From Leptobrachium leishanense (lineage: Eukaryota; Chordata; Amphibia; Anura; Megophryidae), in assembly GCA_009667805.1 (NCBI GenBank), contig CM019070.1:54979735-55043734 (forward strand): a DNA stretch of 64,000 bases, read 5' to 3'. Below, one piece after another: positions 33,801-46,742 of this stretch. The notes beneath the pieces were generated by a model, which saw nothing but the letters and a program-made list of their open reading frames with translations, had not been told where the DNA came from and ran no database searches. Position 1 is the stretch's first letter; every line of letters starts with the position of its first letter. The position numbers were made by a program, and so were the translations under genes.

Positions 33801-36800
33801 TACACAGTTCAATAGAGAAAATTACTAGACTTACCAAGCAAATATGTTAAGGCTTTATTTTATACAGAAGTTGTAATTTGTTGTAAGTTTAGCTGAAACC
33901 GAGTAGCCAGAAAACGTCATACAAGTGAACATTTCAAAAAAGTTAAAAATTCAACTGTTTAAACACAATATTAACACAGAATACAGTCCAAAAGCAGTTT
34001 TTGATTAACCTCTGAGGCATCCCGCCTCCCATTTGAAATCTAGTGAATAATACACCCCTTAATTGCTCAGCGTTGATCAGGATTTTACTAATGTTACAGC
34101 AGTCAAGTGGGTAGAGGGTGCTCAAGAATCTCATCAATAAACACCCTCAACACAAGCATATAGAGAGCCACCGGCTATAGTCTGGAACGTAAGAGGTACC
34201 TTCAGTCATCCCCAGAAAGCCGGGTCAGAAGTTGCATGTTCAGTTAGTAAGCAGCTGCAACTACTAAAACGCTGTGCTCCAATTTTAAGCTCAGTACAGC
34301 TAATTTAGCACTCAAAGCTAAATCCATGCAATTAAGGCTGCAGCACAAACCTGGAGGCCAATTGGCTCCAGACCAGTAGATTTAAAAAAAAAAAAAAAAA
34401 AATCAATACAGCTTTAGCCCAAGTTGTGCACAACATTCAATAACGCTACTGCATCAAGCAGCTGATGCTTAACTGAACATGCCTCAGCACTCCCTGATCT
34501 CCGCTTTAATGGGTGGGGCCAAACACCACATGGCATGGGAAGACACTTCAGTTAGACCAAATTGCATTGAATGGCGAAAGTGATTAGAGTTTAAGCTATA
34601 AAAAGAAAGGGTATTTGTAAGCAAATTTTGTCAATTTGTATTGCCTAATACAACATTTTATACTGTTCCATATCCTTTGAAACTTTAAGGGGAAAATACA
34701 ACCAGGGACTGCTTGCATGTTAAAACATTTGCAATTCTGTTTAGTTTGTAGAAAGAGCATTGAGCAAACTAGGGCTGCAACTAACGATTAAAGCGATCGG
34801 ATAAAAAAAAAAAAAAAATTCCTTTTAAGTAAACTAATTTTATGTAAAAAATAAGCAATTTGGAACGTGTACGTAACTTTCGTACTTGCATACGCAAATT
34901 GCTATCTTGCATACTTTTCACACAAGGTATGAGTGCTTGGTCAGAGGGATGGGTTGATTCTACATGCAAAGCTTAAGCCCATGTTTGCTTTCTCAAATGA
35001 ACACAGCATGAAATCGGGGTTAATAATCTAAAGTGGTCAGGGTGCGTAGAGTGTCCCTTTTTAAATAATTTCATGATCAAACTGAGTGGGAGGAGGGACT
35101 GGAGGTGGAAGGGAGTGACTTTGCTCAAGTGACTCGACCCAAGTGAGGGTATGGACAAAAGACCGGATCTGAGTGTGGGAGTGAGTTTGGGGAAAGGGAC
35201 CAGACCAAAGGGGGTGTGGTAGGGAGGGGTGGAGGCACAGGACTCCAGCTTCAAGCAAGGATAAAAACACAGGAATACAGCTCCTTCACCCAGTGACAGT
35301 ATCCTATTGTTTGTGTTATAGTTCTGCTCCAGTTGTAAACAGAATAAAAACAAACTGGTAGTGTCTGGAGAAGAGGCGCCGCTGGTTTATGTCAATCAGC
35401 TCCGAAGCTGAGGTTATTTTACACATTTAACCCAGTCTGACTAAACAGTGTGTGCTGCACACAGGACGATTAAATCGATGAATAAAATAGTTGTCAACTA
35501 TTTCCATTAATCGATTAAATCGACTGTTTCAGCCCTAGAGCAAACCATAAAAAAAAAGTGAAAAAAAAAAAAGTGAAAGAAAGGAGGATAGGTAGGTTAG
35601 GAAGTGGGAAATTAGGATGTAAATAAACCTTAGCGAAAAACATTTGCTCTAACTAGAATAATAAAGCTACCTGTACCCATCTCCATATTTTTCGCTGTTT
35701 TTCTCTCTTCTGCGCCTCTGCTTTTCTCGTCTTGCTTCTGTTCTACGTTTTTCTTCCTCTTCTTCATTCACAGGTGCTGGGCAAGAGAAAAGTCAGTCGT
35801 TTGTTAGGTCACAAGCATACATTTGATGGGGATCGACATTAAACACTAGTCACTTCACCATATTCCATTATTTGCATTACCTGGAGGTGGAGAGCTTTTA
35901 GCAGGCTTAGTTTGTCCTGGTTTTGCAATCTTTGCCTTTTTGCCAAAAGCACCAGGTTGCTTGAAAGATTGCATTTTCCTCTTCATTCCTCTTGCCATTC
36001 CCATACTAGATTGATTTTTATAGTCTACAACTATCCCAGGTCTCCGCATATAGCCATAGTCTGACATTTGCTGAAATTATTGCAAAATAGGAAGTTAGTG
36101 AACAGCAAGTGACAATACTACTAGAGTTAGCAAGAAACATTTGGCAGTAATCCCTTGCACGCTCAAAGGGTTTAAGAAAATAAAAAACACCCACTCAGGC
36201 AGTAAGAGGGGAAATTTAAAACAGAAGACAGGGTCAGCTATAAAGACAGACCCAAGAAATACATCTATATTAAAAAAGACATGCCCATTAAAATAAATAG
36301 GTTGGGGAAGAAAATAAAAGTTTAATAAAAAAACAATTTAGACAGTAAATTGTTAATGTTAAAGGTGCAATGCATTTTAAAATCCAACATGCTAAAATGG
36401 GAAAAACCTGCATGTAGCAATACCATAGAGCCCACTATAGACTCTTTGTCTTGCCAATCGAAGGTTTTGAAGCCAAAAAGATCAGACTAAAAGCACTGGA
36501 AGTGCTTTATGCCAGACAAACCATTCAAAATGAGAATAGCCTCATTTTGCCTAGCACTTTAGACAGCGATTTAATTTATAAATACACAATAGGATTTCCA
36601 AATGGCTACTGCATCTTATTCAGACCCACATATGTAATGCATTGCACCTTCAAACTACTCAGAACTTCAAAAAGGTCTTTTAACCTTTTGTAATTAAAAT
36701 GTTACTTAGATGAGCTCAAGGAAAATGAGATCCTTGTAACCATGTTGAACACATTTATGCTTTCTTTCATTCAGAAAGAATATAATTCAAGGCAAAATGC

Positions 36801-38591
36801 CCCAATTTAAGACTTAAAGCTTAGTGGCTTTAAAAGTCAACTTCAAAATTGTCATTTTGCATTAGCCTGAAAAAGACTTTACAATAGAATATGGACTTAT
36901 GCCATTTTAAAGTTCTGGTCTTTAATTCAAAATTGACTATCAAAAAGAATCTGAAAAGATTCTGTACTTACTCCTCTGCCACGGCCTCTGCCTGAAGATG
37001 GTCCTCCAAAAGCATCATTGCTTCTGCCGCCAAACGCATTGTCGGGATATGCAGACATTCCTCTCCCCCGTGAGCCTACTGACGCAGGCTTCATATAGGG
37101 TGAAGAAAAACTGCCGTAGGAAGAGTAATTGTCTCTTCCTCTGTCCTCCATATACCCAGTCCTCACTTTTGAGCGGGTGAAAGATGAGTCCCAGCTAGAC
37201 CCGCCCTGGTTTCTACCTTCATAAGAGTCAACGCTATTCCGGTAGGGGTTTTCATATCGACCATCATAACTATCTCCGAAGTGGCTTTGTTCGGGATCAT
37301 TATAACCATAGCCAGATCTGTACAGATCTCGCCCACCCATAGAAGACCTGGAGTCATAAGACTCATAAGGTCCAAACCTGGAAAAATTGATGTGAGGAGA
37401 AAAATAAAGTAAGCTTTACCAGTAACAAAACAATGCAAAATATAACAGTTGACATTTATCAACTTCACATAAACAAACTGTCAAGTACAATAGCTAACCT
37501 AAGAAACTGTTATATTCCTCTAGAGCTTTGCACAAAAGCAGCATTTCACGTTCTAGTCTAGAGAAAGAACTAAGAGTTATTATAAAAATCTGACCACTAG
37601 TGCTCACGCTGTCCTGGTGGACATTAAAAAGCAGAATTTCATGCTGTGTTCTACATTGCATAGTTAAGCAAAGGCCTTGCAAGCTTAACAAATTTGGTAT
37701 GTTCTTAAATTTAGTCTACATGAAATCGCTGCATTAAAATAAAATAATCTGTCCATTTGGACATCAAGGTTACATAGATTAACAAAAAACCTTGCCATTA
37801 AGATACAAAAAACAATGCTTTTTGAATGTCCTTGTTTTGCCCATTAGGCTCCACTCGTTAAAGAATATAAGCTACAACTAACCTACAAACTAGCATATGA
37901 AAATTAAAGATATCCATACACTTAACATTAGAGGGAATGTACCATTAAAATTACAACATGAAAGCATTTGTTGAGAAGTACAGGCAACAACCATGTGTCC
38001 TAGACAAATGCCTCATGTATACCACTGGAGCGTAAATGATTTTTAACTCAATTCATGGTTATTCCCTTTAAAACAAATCGTAGATAGTTTATGAACAATT
38101 TTATGTAATTAACCTCAAGAAAGAGTTGGAAACTATATACACATGATCTCTTCTAGCATAAGTTTCAACAGATGTTCTAGAGATGCATTTGTGAATAACC
38201 AAATATGTAGAATGAAACTCTGCGATATAGAATGATGCTGCAGTATTTTAACGCTATATAGACATGTCAAGGGATTGTACAGCAAGTGAAAAACCAAAGG
38301 TTTTTTTTCTAGCCACGTTTCCTAACAAAATTTAAATCTACAAGTAAAAACAAACACACTTGCTAGCAATATTTAATGGATTGTGTGCCAAATATGTATG
38401 CCATGCAAGCCTAGTCCTATTAACATACATCTATTCTAAAATAACCTGTGTTTAAGAAACACATTGTGTGCATTACTCTGCCTAAACAATTACACAAGAC
38501 CTTTAGCTAAAAGTTACCTTTCATTTGATTTATCCATGCCATAAGACTCCATGGGCCTTTGAGCAAAACCATGTGCATAGTCACGCTCCAT
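30851..38591 (-). CDS. znf326: znf326, zinc finger protein 326 (DBIRD complex subunit), nine coding exons
   Basis: In known vertebrates this nuclear protein, with CCAR2 (DBC1), forms the DBIRD complex that couples RNA polymerase II elongation to splicing. Coding exons (minus strand): 38591-38518 from the ATG, 37377-36972, 36070-35881, 35776-35671, 33779-33632, 33500-33401, 32385-32255, 31429-31334, 30982-30851. All boundaries have GT donors and AG acceptors, and the phases join to 1383 bases with no stop: 460 residues plus TAA at 30853-30851. Residues 1-160 are Gly/Tyr/Ser/Arg-rich ([27 protein letters not shown]). Basic nuclear-localisation-like segments follow ([28 protein letters not shown]). 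Two AKAP95-type C2H2 fingers use C264, C267, H280, H286 and C357, C360, H374, H380. The acidic C-terminal tail is about 40 residues, far shorter than the long Glu-rich mammalian tail. Human ZNF326 has an extra N-terminal segment that I could not find here; the exon-2 ATG has a good context (G at -3 and +4). Confidence 0.93.
32525..32831. mobile_element. TTAA-target MITE, copy 2, in a znf326 intron
   Basis: The element is 32529-32827 with TTAA at 32525-32528 and 32828-32831. It begins CCTCCATGGCAGTATCACC and ends GACCGCAAGGGAGG. The interior has an inverted pair with CACACTCTGGCTGATACATA and GTATGCATCAGCC... around 32605-32720. It lies just upstream of the exon at 32385-32255. Confidence 0.83.
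34762..35545. mobile_element. hAT-type element in a znf326 intron, with 8-bp TSD
   Basis: The element is 34770-35537. It begins TAGGGCTGCAACTAACGATT and ends with the complement of TAGGGCTGAAACAGTCGATT. The exact duplication GAGCAAAC lies at 34762-34769 (34762 being G) and 35538-35545. A fragment ending GTAGAGTGTCCCTTTTTAAA near 35045-35065 looks like the end of a second, TTAA-type element inside it. No transposase frame. Orientation relative to the gene is not meaningful for a palindromic-ended element. Confidence 0.88.
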
Positions 38592-38761
38592 CGCTTAAAG
38601 AAATAAAGGAAACAATTTAGATGAGTTACAGGGAGCCACAGAATAAAAGCGAGAAAAAAGCCTTATTGAAGCCAAGCAATACTTACCCATTTTTTTTTTA
38701 GTATGTGAATTATTAAAGCGGTTCTGATTTGGTAACAAAAAAAAATTAAACACAAACTTGA

Positions 38762-39328
38762 GAGGCCTGGTCAATACCTCAGCAAGTGCTAAGTTAGCAA
38801 CTTGCCATTGAACGCCGTTCAACCGCTCAGCAGTGCTAACCTAGCACTTGCAGCGACCTGAGGAGATGCTGCGTGTAGCTGAGTGTGACGTTTTAAAGAT
38901 GGCCGCCGCCATGAAGCAAATAACAATGCCGTACAGCAAGATGGCCGCCGCCTCGAAGCAAGTAATAATTCCGTACAGCAATGTTAATTTTGAGGTTTTT
39001 GTTCACCAAAGCACAAAATATTTATTTATTATTTCCCCCTGCACATAGACATATATTACAGTTCAATTTATATATTGTTTCAGAAGTAAACATAACGTTT
39101 ATTCATTAAAAACTATCATTTGTGGTGTGTGCATACAAAACGGAATTGTGCCGACTGCTTTTATTTATATTTTGTCCGAGTGACCCGAAAAACAATCTGA
39201 ATTTTTCATTAAGAAATCGGCCATTTTGGATTCAAAATTCGCATCCAAGGGTTCAACGACACTGCTGCAGCAAACTGAATTGCTGCGCTGCAGCAATTCA
39301 GCAGCTGCTGAGGTATTGAACGGGCCTC
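38762..39328. mobile_element. MITE upstream of the first znf326 coding exon
   Basis: The ends GAGGCCTGGTCAATACCTCA (38762) and TGAGGTATTGAACGGGCCTC (ending 39328) are inverted, and both continue into GC-A-rich stretches such as GCAGCAATTCAGCAGCTGCT. It lies 170 bases upstream of the exon at 38593-38518 in the intron. A 42-bp tandem duplication inside it (38896-38979) contains two AAGATGGCCGCCGCC words. No TSD established. Confidence 0.6.
38896..38979 (+). promoter_or_regulatory. Tandem 42-bp duplication with YY1-like words
   Basis: Two adjacent 42-base copies each begin AAGATGGCCGCC and end CCGTACAGC. AAGATGGCGGC is the known YY1 binding consensus; these differ at one base. Binding is inference only. 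The position within a MITE in the first intron is the notable point. Confidence 0.4.
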
Positions 39329-41300
39329 AGATTTCATTTAGTACAGCTACTAAACTTCAAAAGTATTCGACGGAGTTTATACGTAGAGAACACTAACGGA
39401 AGATGTGTGACAACAGGTATGTGTGATAAGAAAAAAAACACTTAGGAGGTGCTGATGACTGAAATACCACAGACACTAAGCAAGCTAGGCACAAACAATC
39501 TAGGAAGAAATAAAACTAGTGTAAAGTAAAGTTAAGTTTTTATGGTGCAGAAACACTTCCATATTTCTTTTTATGAGGCATTTATGTGTTTTTCCTAGGT
39601 TCTGCATATAATTGCAGTAGTAAGGTTTCAAGCATGATTAGCATAAAACCAAATCAAAAACTGCCTCCATATATTCTGTACAGCAAGACCCCCGAACAGC
39701 TTGGTGAAATCTTAGACACAAAAGTGTCTTGGGTTTGCGCTTTTCAGCATTACAAGGTTGCAGAAAGGATCGGTAGCCGATAAGGCCAAATGCCGTTTCT
39801 ACAAGAGTATCATCCAAATGAGCTCAGCCACACTGCCAGGTTGTGTTCCTAATCCTGTTTTTTTTTTTGGGGGGGGTTGGGGTAATAACGTGCATCCTCA
39901 AAATGACATTTGCCCATCCCAACATATCTCAAAGATAATGGTTGCTCAATAGTATGCAGTAGTCCCTGTGGATAAATTATTCTAGTTTGCAAACAGCAAT
40001 GTTTTGATATATGTACCAAGGTGTACTGTTTTTACCCTTTCAAAGATTAAATTGAACGTTTTATATAAACTCTAAAAAAAGGACACGAAACACTAATGTA
40101 ATTTGGGGGAAAAAAAAAAACGATAGTGCCATCAGAAAAATGAAACCACTCAGCTAAAAAAAAAAAGGGTTAAAGTACCTGTGTTAAAGTACTTTTGCCC
40201 ATTTGACAGGGCATCTCTATAGGTCAGCACTTTTCTGTTGCCCAATATAAAGCACAAATAAAAATTACATATAATTAATTTAAAAGATTAAGGACAGTGC
40301 CATTTTGCAGGAGGGGAGGGCAGACAGAGCAAACAAGTTTCTGCCATGTACCATCACTCCCTGCATCCAATGGTGTATCACCAGTGTGGCAGGTCGCTGA
40401 AAAATGTTATCACCTGGCCAAATAAAAGATTATATAGGAGATTATATATATATATTAGAATATCTCTCCAATGGACAAAAGTAGTTTTGCCCATGACAAA
40501 GGCTTTTTAAATGCGTGACCTGACCAAGTAACCAATGACCAACTAAATCTGCACAATCCACTCAATGTAGAAAACGAAGTACACCAAGAATATATTAAAA
40601 CTAGTTTGCTCAACAGCTGGTCATGGCTCATCTTAAAAACCAGAGTCAGGGTGGTATTGGTCGTCTACCAAAATCCAACTTGTTAGAGCATATGCCCATT
40701 TTCCATGCACCCCTACTTTTATTAGAGAATGGTTAAATGGGCCAGGCAGCACTTTAAATAATGTGTACCTATACATGAAAAAAGCATTTACGTCATGAAT
40801 GAAATATGCACTAGCATGCCATGCAAAAGCGGGGAAACCAGATTTTTACAGGATTTGATTATTATTAGACCTATGCAAAATTCTGGCGTTTAGTTTGGAG
40901 CATTAGAGGTGGATATAGAGGCAATAAAGCCTGATCAATGCAACAGTGCTCGACAAGAAAAGGAAGCCTACAGAATGGCTCATAAAATGACCTCAGAAAA
41001 CTGCCTAATAAAGCAGCAGGCGAAGGACCCTCCAAGGAATGGTTTACTAACGCAGTGTCAATTGGACTAGGCCTCTGTCACTACCTGGCATTACCATCAT
41101 CACCAGGGATATGCTGAGCTGGGATTAAGGTTTCCTAATCTTCCCTGCCACATTCTTAATTCATGCTGCTGGAAAGCGTATGAAAAAACGACAGAACAAA
41201 AAAAATCCATATACTGTTGGGGGGAGGGGGTAAAAAAAAAAAAAAAAATCAATAAGGAAATCTAGTCGCACTGCACGGATTTCCTTCCTGCAGCACATTA
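39329..41300 (-). other. znf326 first intron, no further exon recognised
   Basis: AT-rich intronic sequence with homopolymer runs and a (TA)n near 40441-40455. I searched by eye for a short exon encoding the N-terminal residues known in mammalian ZNF326 and did not find a convincing one. Confidence 0.45.
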
Positions 41301-41569
41301 ATTATACAGGTTACAGGGCAGCACTTTCCCCTGTGCTCTGACCTCTGCATGTAACCGCAATATGTGTTCGAGAAAACATGGCCGACCTAGCAACCCTAGC
41401 TGGTGTAGGCCCGCTTCCTCCTCCTAAGGCTCGGAGAGGATACGGCCACATGGACCCTTCTAAAGACTCAAAAAAGGTCCTCCAGCTTGAACACAGCAGG
41501 ATACGAACAGGCGGGAGAGCTGAAGGCTGGAAAGGCAGCGGGGAAACGCACGAACAGGAGTCACTAAGC

Positions 41570-42080
41570 AACAGGGTGTGTCCAGAGTGAAGTGGCCGCC
41601 ATATTAGACGCCTGAAGACTAGGCCTCACCGGCGCCCGCGAGGCCACGCACACCAAGAGGCTGCCACGGGCTACAGCATGTACACGGTTCCTTACCACAA
41701 GCTTTGCGTGGGCTCTCCTAAAGCCTATCGGTAACCGAGGTTTATTCGCTCGAGCGGCGGGATCCGGCAGGAAGATGGCGGCGCACAGCTTCTCCTCACA
41801 GTCAGGCGAAGAAAATGGAAGGCGGTCGACTGTCTCGCGCAGTACAAAAGGCGGGCGAAGGACTGCGCATCACGTGGGACCAGCCTCCCCTGCGCTGCGA
41901 TTGCGTGGATACGTCGGATCGAGAGCACGTGATTTACGCACGGCGCTCCGATTGGGAAGGGGGGAGTGTCCGGCCAAGACTGTAGAGATGCGTGGGCTGT
42001 TCCATTGGAGATCGGAGGAAGGGGGTGGGATGGATGTTGGTGAGGGGGTGGAGGGATGCCGCCATGTTTCCCGCATTGAG
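41570..42080 (-). promoter_or_regulatory. znf326: Inferred znf326 promoter and CpG-rich region
   Basis: CpG-dense sequence unlike the surrounding AT-rich DNA. It contains CAGGAAGATGGCGGCGCAC at about 41768-41786, combining an ETS-like CAGGAAG with the YY1 consensus AAGATGGCGGC, and a second GCCGCCATATT at about 41594. Such a pairing is common in TATA-less housekeeping promoters. The orientation toward znf326 is inferred from its position upstream of all coding exons. A divergent transcript is possible. Confidence 0.6.
41696..41785 (-). other. znf326: Probable noncoding first exon of znf326
   Basis: On the minus strand, CpG-rich sequence leads to GCTTGTG|GTAAGGAAC with the donor GT at 41695-41694. 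No ATG lies in this stretch. Splicing it to the acceptor before 38593 would put the ATG of exon 2 two bases after the junction. An alternative donor, GCGCCG|GTGAGG, is near 41628. The transcription start is a guess. Confidence 0.45.
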
Positions 42081-42299
42081 CTCCAAGACAAAGGATTCAC
42101 GTCTTAATATGTCTATATATCTCCACACAGTGGGTTTTGAGCTCGGGTTGTTCCCTCCTCCTGAATCGATTAGGGAAGGTAGTCAGGGAGAGGGGAAACA
42201 TTCTGCATTTTCGGCGTGGCTTGCGGGTGCATTGTGCAATAATTTTCTGGGTTGTGCAAGAGTGTTCATTTCCGGGACGTGAATACTTCCTGCAGGCTG

Positions 42300-42760
42300 A
42301 TAGGCGGCACATGAACTTGCTGCCCTTCCGTATGTGGAATTGCTTGGCTTTGCCGCCAGATCCGCCATGTTTTCCTGGACACATAAAGTGTATTCATGCT
42401 GATAGGGAGATTATGACAAAACACCCCCATACAGCAGGTAGAATCCATAGGGGGCAGGTAAGAAATAAAAAGGGAATCCCTGCTGTCCTGGTTTCCTTCC
42501 TTCCTGCAACATATGGATTATACATGTTGCAGGGCAGTATTTTTCTTTTGCTTCCCCTGCTGCATGAAATAGTATTATGTGTCCAGGAAAATATGGCTGA
42601 TCTGGCAGCCCAGCATGTGTTACATGATGGAAATCAATCAGGCACCTGCCTTTCCTTCCTTCTGCTTATGAGTAGCATATACTGCTGGGGAGTGCTTTAG
42701 GGTTGCCATGTTTTCCTGGACACATTACTATTTCATGGAGAGGGGAGCACAGGGAAAAGT
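42300..42760. repeat. Repeat with TGTGTCCAGGAAAAYATGG modules in both orientations
   Basis: The module CATGTTTTCCTGGACACAT occurs at about 42367-42386 and 42709-42727, and its complement TGTGTCCAGGAAAATATGG at about 42579-42597. Diverged copies are at 41369-41388 and 46861-46880. They read like termini of an inverted-repeat element present in several overlapping copies. Exact limits unclear. Confidence 0.5.
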
Positions 42761-42799
42761 GCTGTCCTGTAACATGTATAATTCATATGCTGCAGGAAG

Positions 42800-43182
42800 T
42801 AGGGATGCACTGATACTATTTTTTTAAGAGTTCAAGTACTCCCCGCTACTGAGTACCAATACTTTTATTCAATGTCATGTGAGGCTTTCCAATAAATAAT
42901 TTATGATTTTGCTGAATGCTTGTCCTGTTTTACGTTAATCTCGGCTGCAGGCAGCGTCCACTGCACCCGGCGGCCGTGTGATCGCATCACAGCCCTGTGG
43001 ACGGACCCACCACTGGGTAAGTAATGCGGCCCGCCAGAGGGGAACGCTGGCCAAATGCTTTTCATGCATGCTGCCAGCTTCCCCAGCCCTGCAGATTCCA
43101 GCAAGCTGGCCCAGCGCTGGCTTCTGGTATCGGGCCATTTGCATCAAGTACTTGTGCAAACATCGGTATCGGTTATTCCCTA
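42800..43182. mobile_element. Short member or end segment of the TAGGGATGCACCGATACC family
   Basis: Starts TAGGGATGCACTGATACTA and ends GGTATCGGTTATTCCCTA, a complementary pair, so it could be a complete 383-bp copy. However its right flank (GTGTGTTA) does not match its left flank GCAGGAAG, which instead matches the right flank of the 46734 terminus. The sequence 42800-42895 matches the inverted right end of the element at 45099-46174. Confidence 0.6.
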
Positions 43183-43249
43183 GTGTGTTATATAATATAT
43201 ATATACTCTTTCAGAGCTATGTGTGTGTGTATATATATATATGTGTATA

Positions 43250-44856
<1,607 letters not shown>

Positions 44857-45098
44857 TATATATATATATACACAAACACACTTTCAGACCTGTGCGCGTG
44901 TATATATATATATTATACTTTCAGACGTGTGTGTATATATATAAAATGTAGTATAGGAATCTTCGAAAGTAGGACGCACTCCAGGGCTTAGGTAGAGAAA
45001 ATAAAATCGATGATCTATTGAATATACATTAAAATAATGTGCCCAGTGGCACCAGCCGATGTTTCGGCCCTCACAGGGGCCTTGATTTATATATATAT
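44857..45098. repeat. (TA)n-rich spacer with duplicated CTTTCAGA motifs
   Basis: Alternating TA and TG tracts with ACTTTCAGAC recurring at about 44880 and 44920, also near 43208. The part from 44945 (GGAATCTTCGAAAGTAGGAC ... CCGATGTTTCGGCCCTCAC) resembles a common amphibian repeat terminus. Confidence 0.55.
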
Positions 45099-45302
45099 TA
45101 GGGTTGCACCGATACCGATACTAGTATCGATATCGGTGCCGATACCGGGTACTGCAGGAGTACTTGGTACTCGTGCAGTACCCCCGATATTTTTTTCCGA
45201 TACCGGAAGCCGGCATTGAGCCGGCTTGCCGGTATCCGAGGGGCTGCGGCGGCTGTCCGAATGCTCTATCGGCATTCGGACAGGCCCTGCAGCTCCTCTC
45301 CT

Positions 45303-45728
45303 AACTTGGTTTATACTTACCACCTTCCTTCAGCGACGCCGGGAAAGTCTTCGCGCGCGCTCGCTCCTTGGAAGGTCCCAGCCGTGACCATGTGATCGCG
45401 GCTGGGGTCCTTCCAACGAGCGCACGCGCGGAAACTTTCCCGGCGTCGCTGAAGGAAGGTGGTAAGTATAAACAAAGTGAGCAGCTGCAGGGGCCTGTCC
45501 AAATGCCGATAGAGCATTCGGACAGGCCCTGCAGCTGCTCTCCGCTCATACTTACCTTCCTTCAGCGACGCCGGGAAAGTTTCCCCGCGTGCGCTCGTTG
45601 GAAGGACCCCAGCCGCGATCACATGGTCCCACGTGGTCGCGGCTGGGGACCTTCCAAGGAGCGCGCGCAGCGCGCGCGAAGACTTTCCCGGCGTTGCTGA
45701 AGGAAGGTAAGTATGAGCGGAGAGTGCG
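45303..45728. repeat. Two tandem GC-rich palindromes with splice-donor-like ends
   Basis: Each palindrome has outer arms containing CTTCCTTCAGCGACGCCGGG and its inverse. The arms end in TACTTACC on the left and GGTAAGTAT on the right, so a donor-like AGGTAAGTAT faces outward on both strands. The middle of each carries CCAGCCGCGATCACATGG-like text. A related arm pair is at about 7815-8408. Confidence 0.8.
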
Positions 45729-46022
45729 GGGGGGCATTATCCATGAGCAGGGGGGCATTATCCATGAGCAGGGGGGCACATCCATGAGCAGGGGGGCATT
45801 ATCCATGAGCAGGGGGGCATATCCATGAGCAGGGGGGCATTATCCATGAGCAGGGGGGCATATCCATGAGCAGGGGGGCAGGATATCCATGAGCAGGGGG
45901 GCAGGATATCCATGAGCTGGGGGGCAATTATCCATGAGCTGGGGGGCAATTATCCATGAGCTGGGGGGCAGGATATCCATGAGCTGGGGGGGCAGGATAT
46001 CCATGAGCTGGGGCAATATCCA
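45729..46022 (+). repeat. Minisatellite, 18-22-bp units
   Basis: About fifteen units of GGGGGGCATTATCCATGAGC change into GAGCTGGGGGGCAGGATATC and finally GAGCTGGGGCAATATCCA (46005-46022). It lies inside the element at 45099-46174. Confidence 0.85.
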
Positions 46023-46222
46023 TGAGACCTGGGGGCTTTATAGAAGGTCTGTTCTTCTTGGAAAGCGTCACATGACATAAAATAAAAGTATCGGTAATTG
46101 GTATCGGTGAGTACTTGAACAAAAGTATCGGTACTCGTACTCGGTCTTAAAAAAGTGGTATCGGTGCATCCCTAATATATATATATATATTTCAGACCAG
46201 ACATGGGGTGGCTGTCCGAATA

Positions 46223-46422
46223 TTCTAAAGCAGTGGTCCCCAACCCAGGCCCTCAGGGCCCACTAACAGGCCAGGTTTGCCAGATATCTGAAGCACAGCA
46301 CAGGTGTTATGATTTGCTGCTCAGTGATTGCAGGATTCAGTCTGCATTTCCCCAAGGTGATCTGCAAAATCTGGCCTGTTAGTGGGCCCTGAGGGCCTGG
46401 GTTGGGGACCACTGCTCTAAAG
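46223..46422. mobile_element. hAT-type MITE (CAGTGGTCCCC family), copy 2
   Basis: The MITE is 46231-46414 (184 bp). It starts CAGTGGTCCCCAACCCAGGC and ends with the inverse. Flanks TTCTAAAG (46223-46230) and CTCTAAAG (46415-46422) are a duplication with one difference. It interrupts a GTCCGAATATTCTAAAG / GGCATTCGGACAG hairpin, so it entered after that hairpin element. Inverted relative to the copy at 3803. Confidence 0.92.
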
Positions 46423-46734
46423 GCATTCGGACAGGCCCTGCAGCTGACTGCGTTTCTTACAATTCCAACGAGCACCACCTGCAACGTCTTCAAGCGGCCG
46501 CTCGAAGAATTTGCCAGTGAAGCTCGTTGGATTTGTAAGAAACACAGTAAGCTGCAGGGGCCTGTCCGAATGCCTTTAGAGCATTCGGACAGCTGCCGCA
46601 GCCCCTCAGATGCCGGTAAGCCAGCTCAATGCTGGCTTCCGGTATTGGGGGCATCTACACGAGTACCAAGTACTCGTGCAGAACCCGGTATCGTCAACGG
46701 TACCGATACTAGTATCAGTATTGGTGCATCCCTA
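46423..46734. mobile_element. Right-hand remnant of a TAGGGATGCACCGATACC-family element
   Basis: Contains the hairpin CTGTCCGAATGCCTTTAGAG / GCATTCGGACAG (about 46560-46592), GCCAGCTCAATGCTGGC, and a terminus whose complement begins TAGGGATGCACCAATACTGA. About 190 bases of it match the inverted left end of the element at 45099. It supplies the right end of the outer GCAGGAAG-flanked insertion. Confidence 0.7.
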
Positions 46735-46742
46735 GCAGGAAG

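Larger units (their letters stand above)
45091..46182. mobile_element. hAT-like element with tandem hairpins and a minisatellite, inserted in (TA)n
   Basis: The element is 45099-46174: TAGGGTTGCACCGATACC at the left and the complement of TAGGGATGCACCGATACC at the right, flanked by ATATATAT on both sides (45091-45098, 46175-46182), an 8-bp TSD in simple sequence. Inside are the hairpin GCTGTCCGAATGCTC / GGCATTCGGACAG (45252-45285), two large GC-rich palindromes (about 45303-45475 and 45536-45728) and a minisatellite (45729-46022). No transposase. Confidence 0.8.

Noticed and set aside
38595..38822. Minus-strand ATG frame upstream of the first znf326 coding exon
   Set aside because: It ends before the exon, crosses the intron acceptor and has no similarity to the ZNF326 N-terminus.
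41775..42107. 110-residue plus-strand frame in the CpG-rich promoter region
   Set aside because: Arg/Gly-rich composition expected from GC-rich DNA, no domain and no splice partner. A divergent noncoding transcript remains possible.
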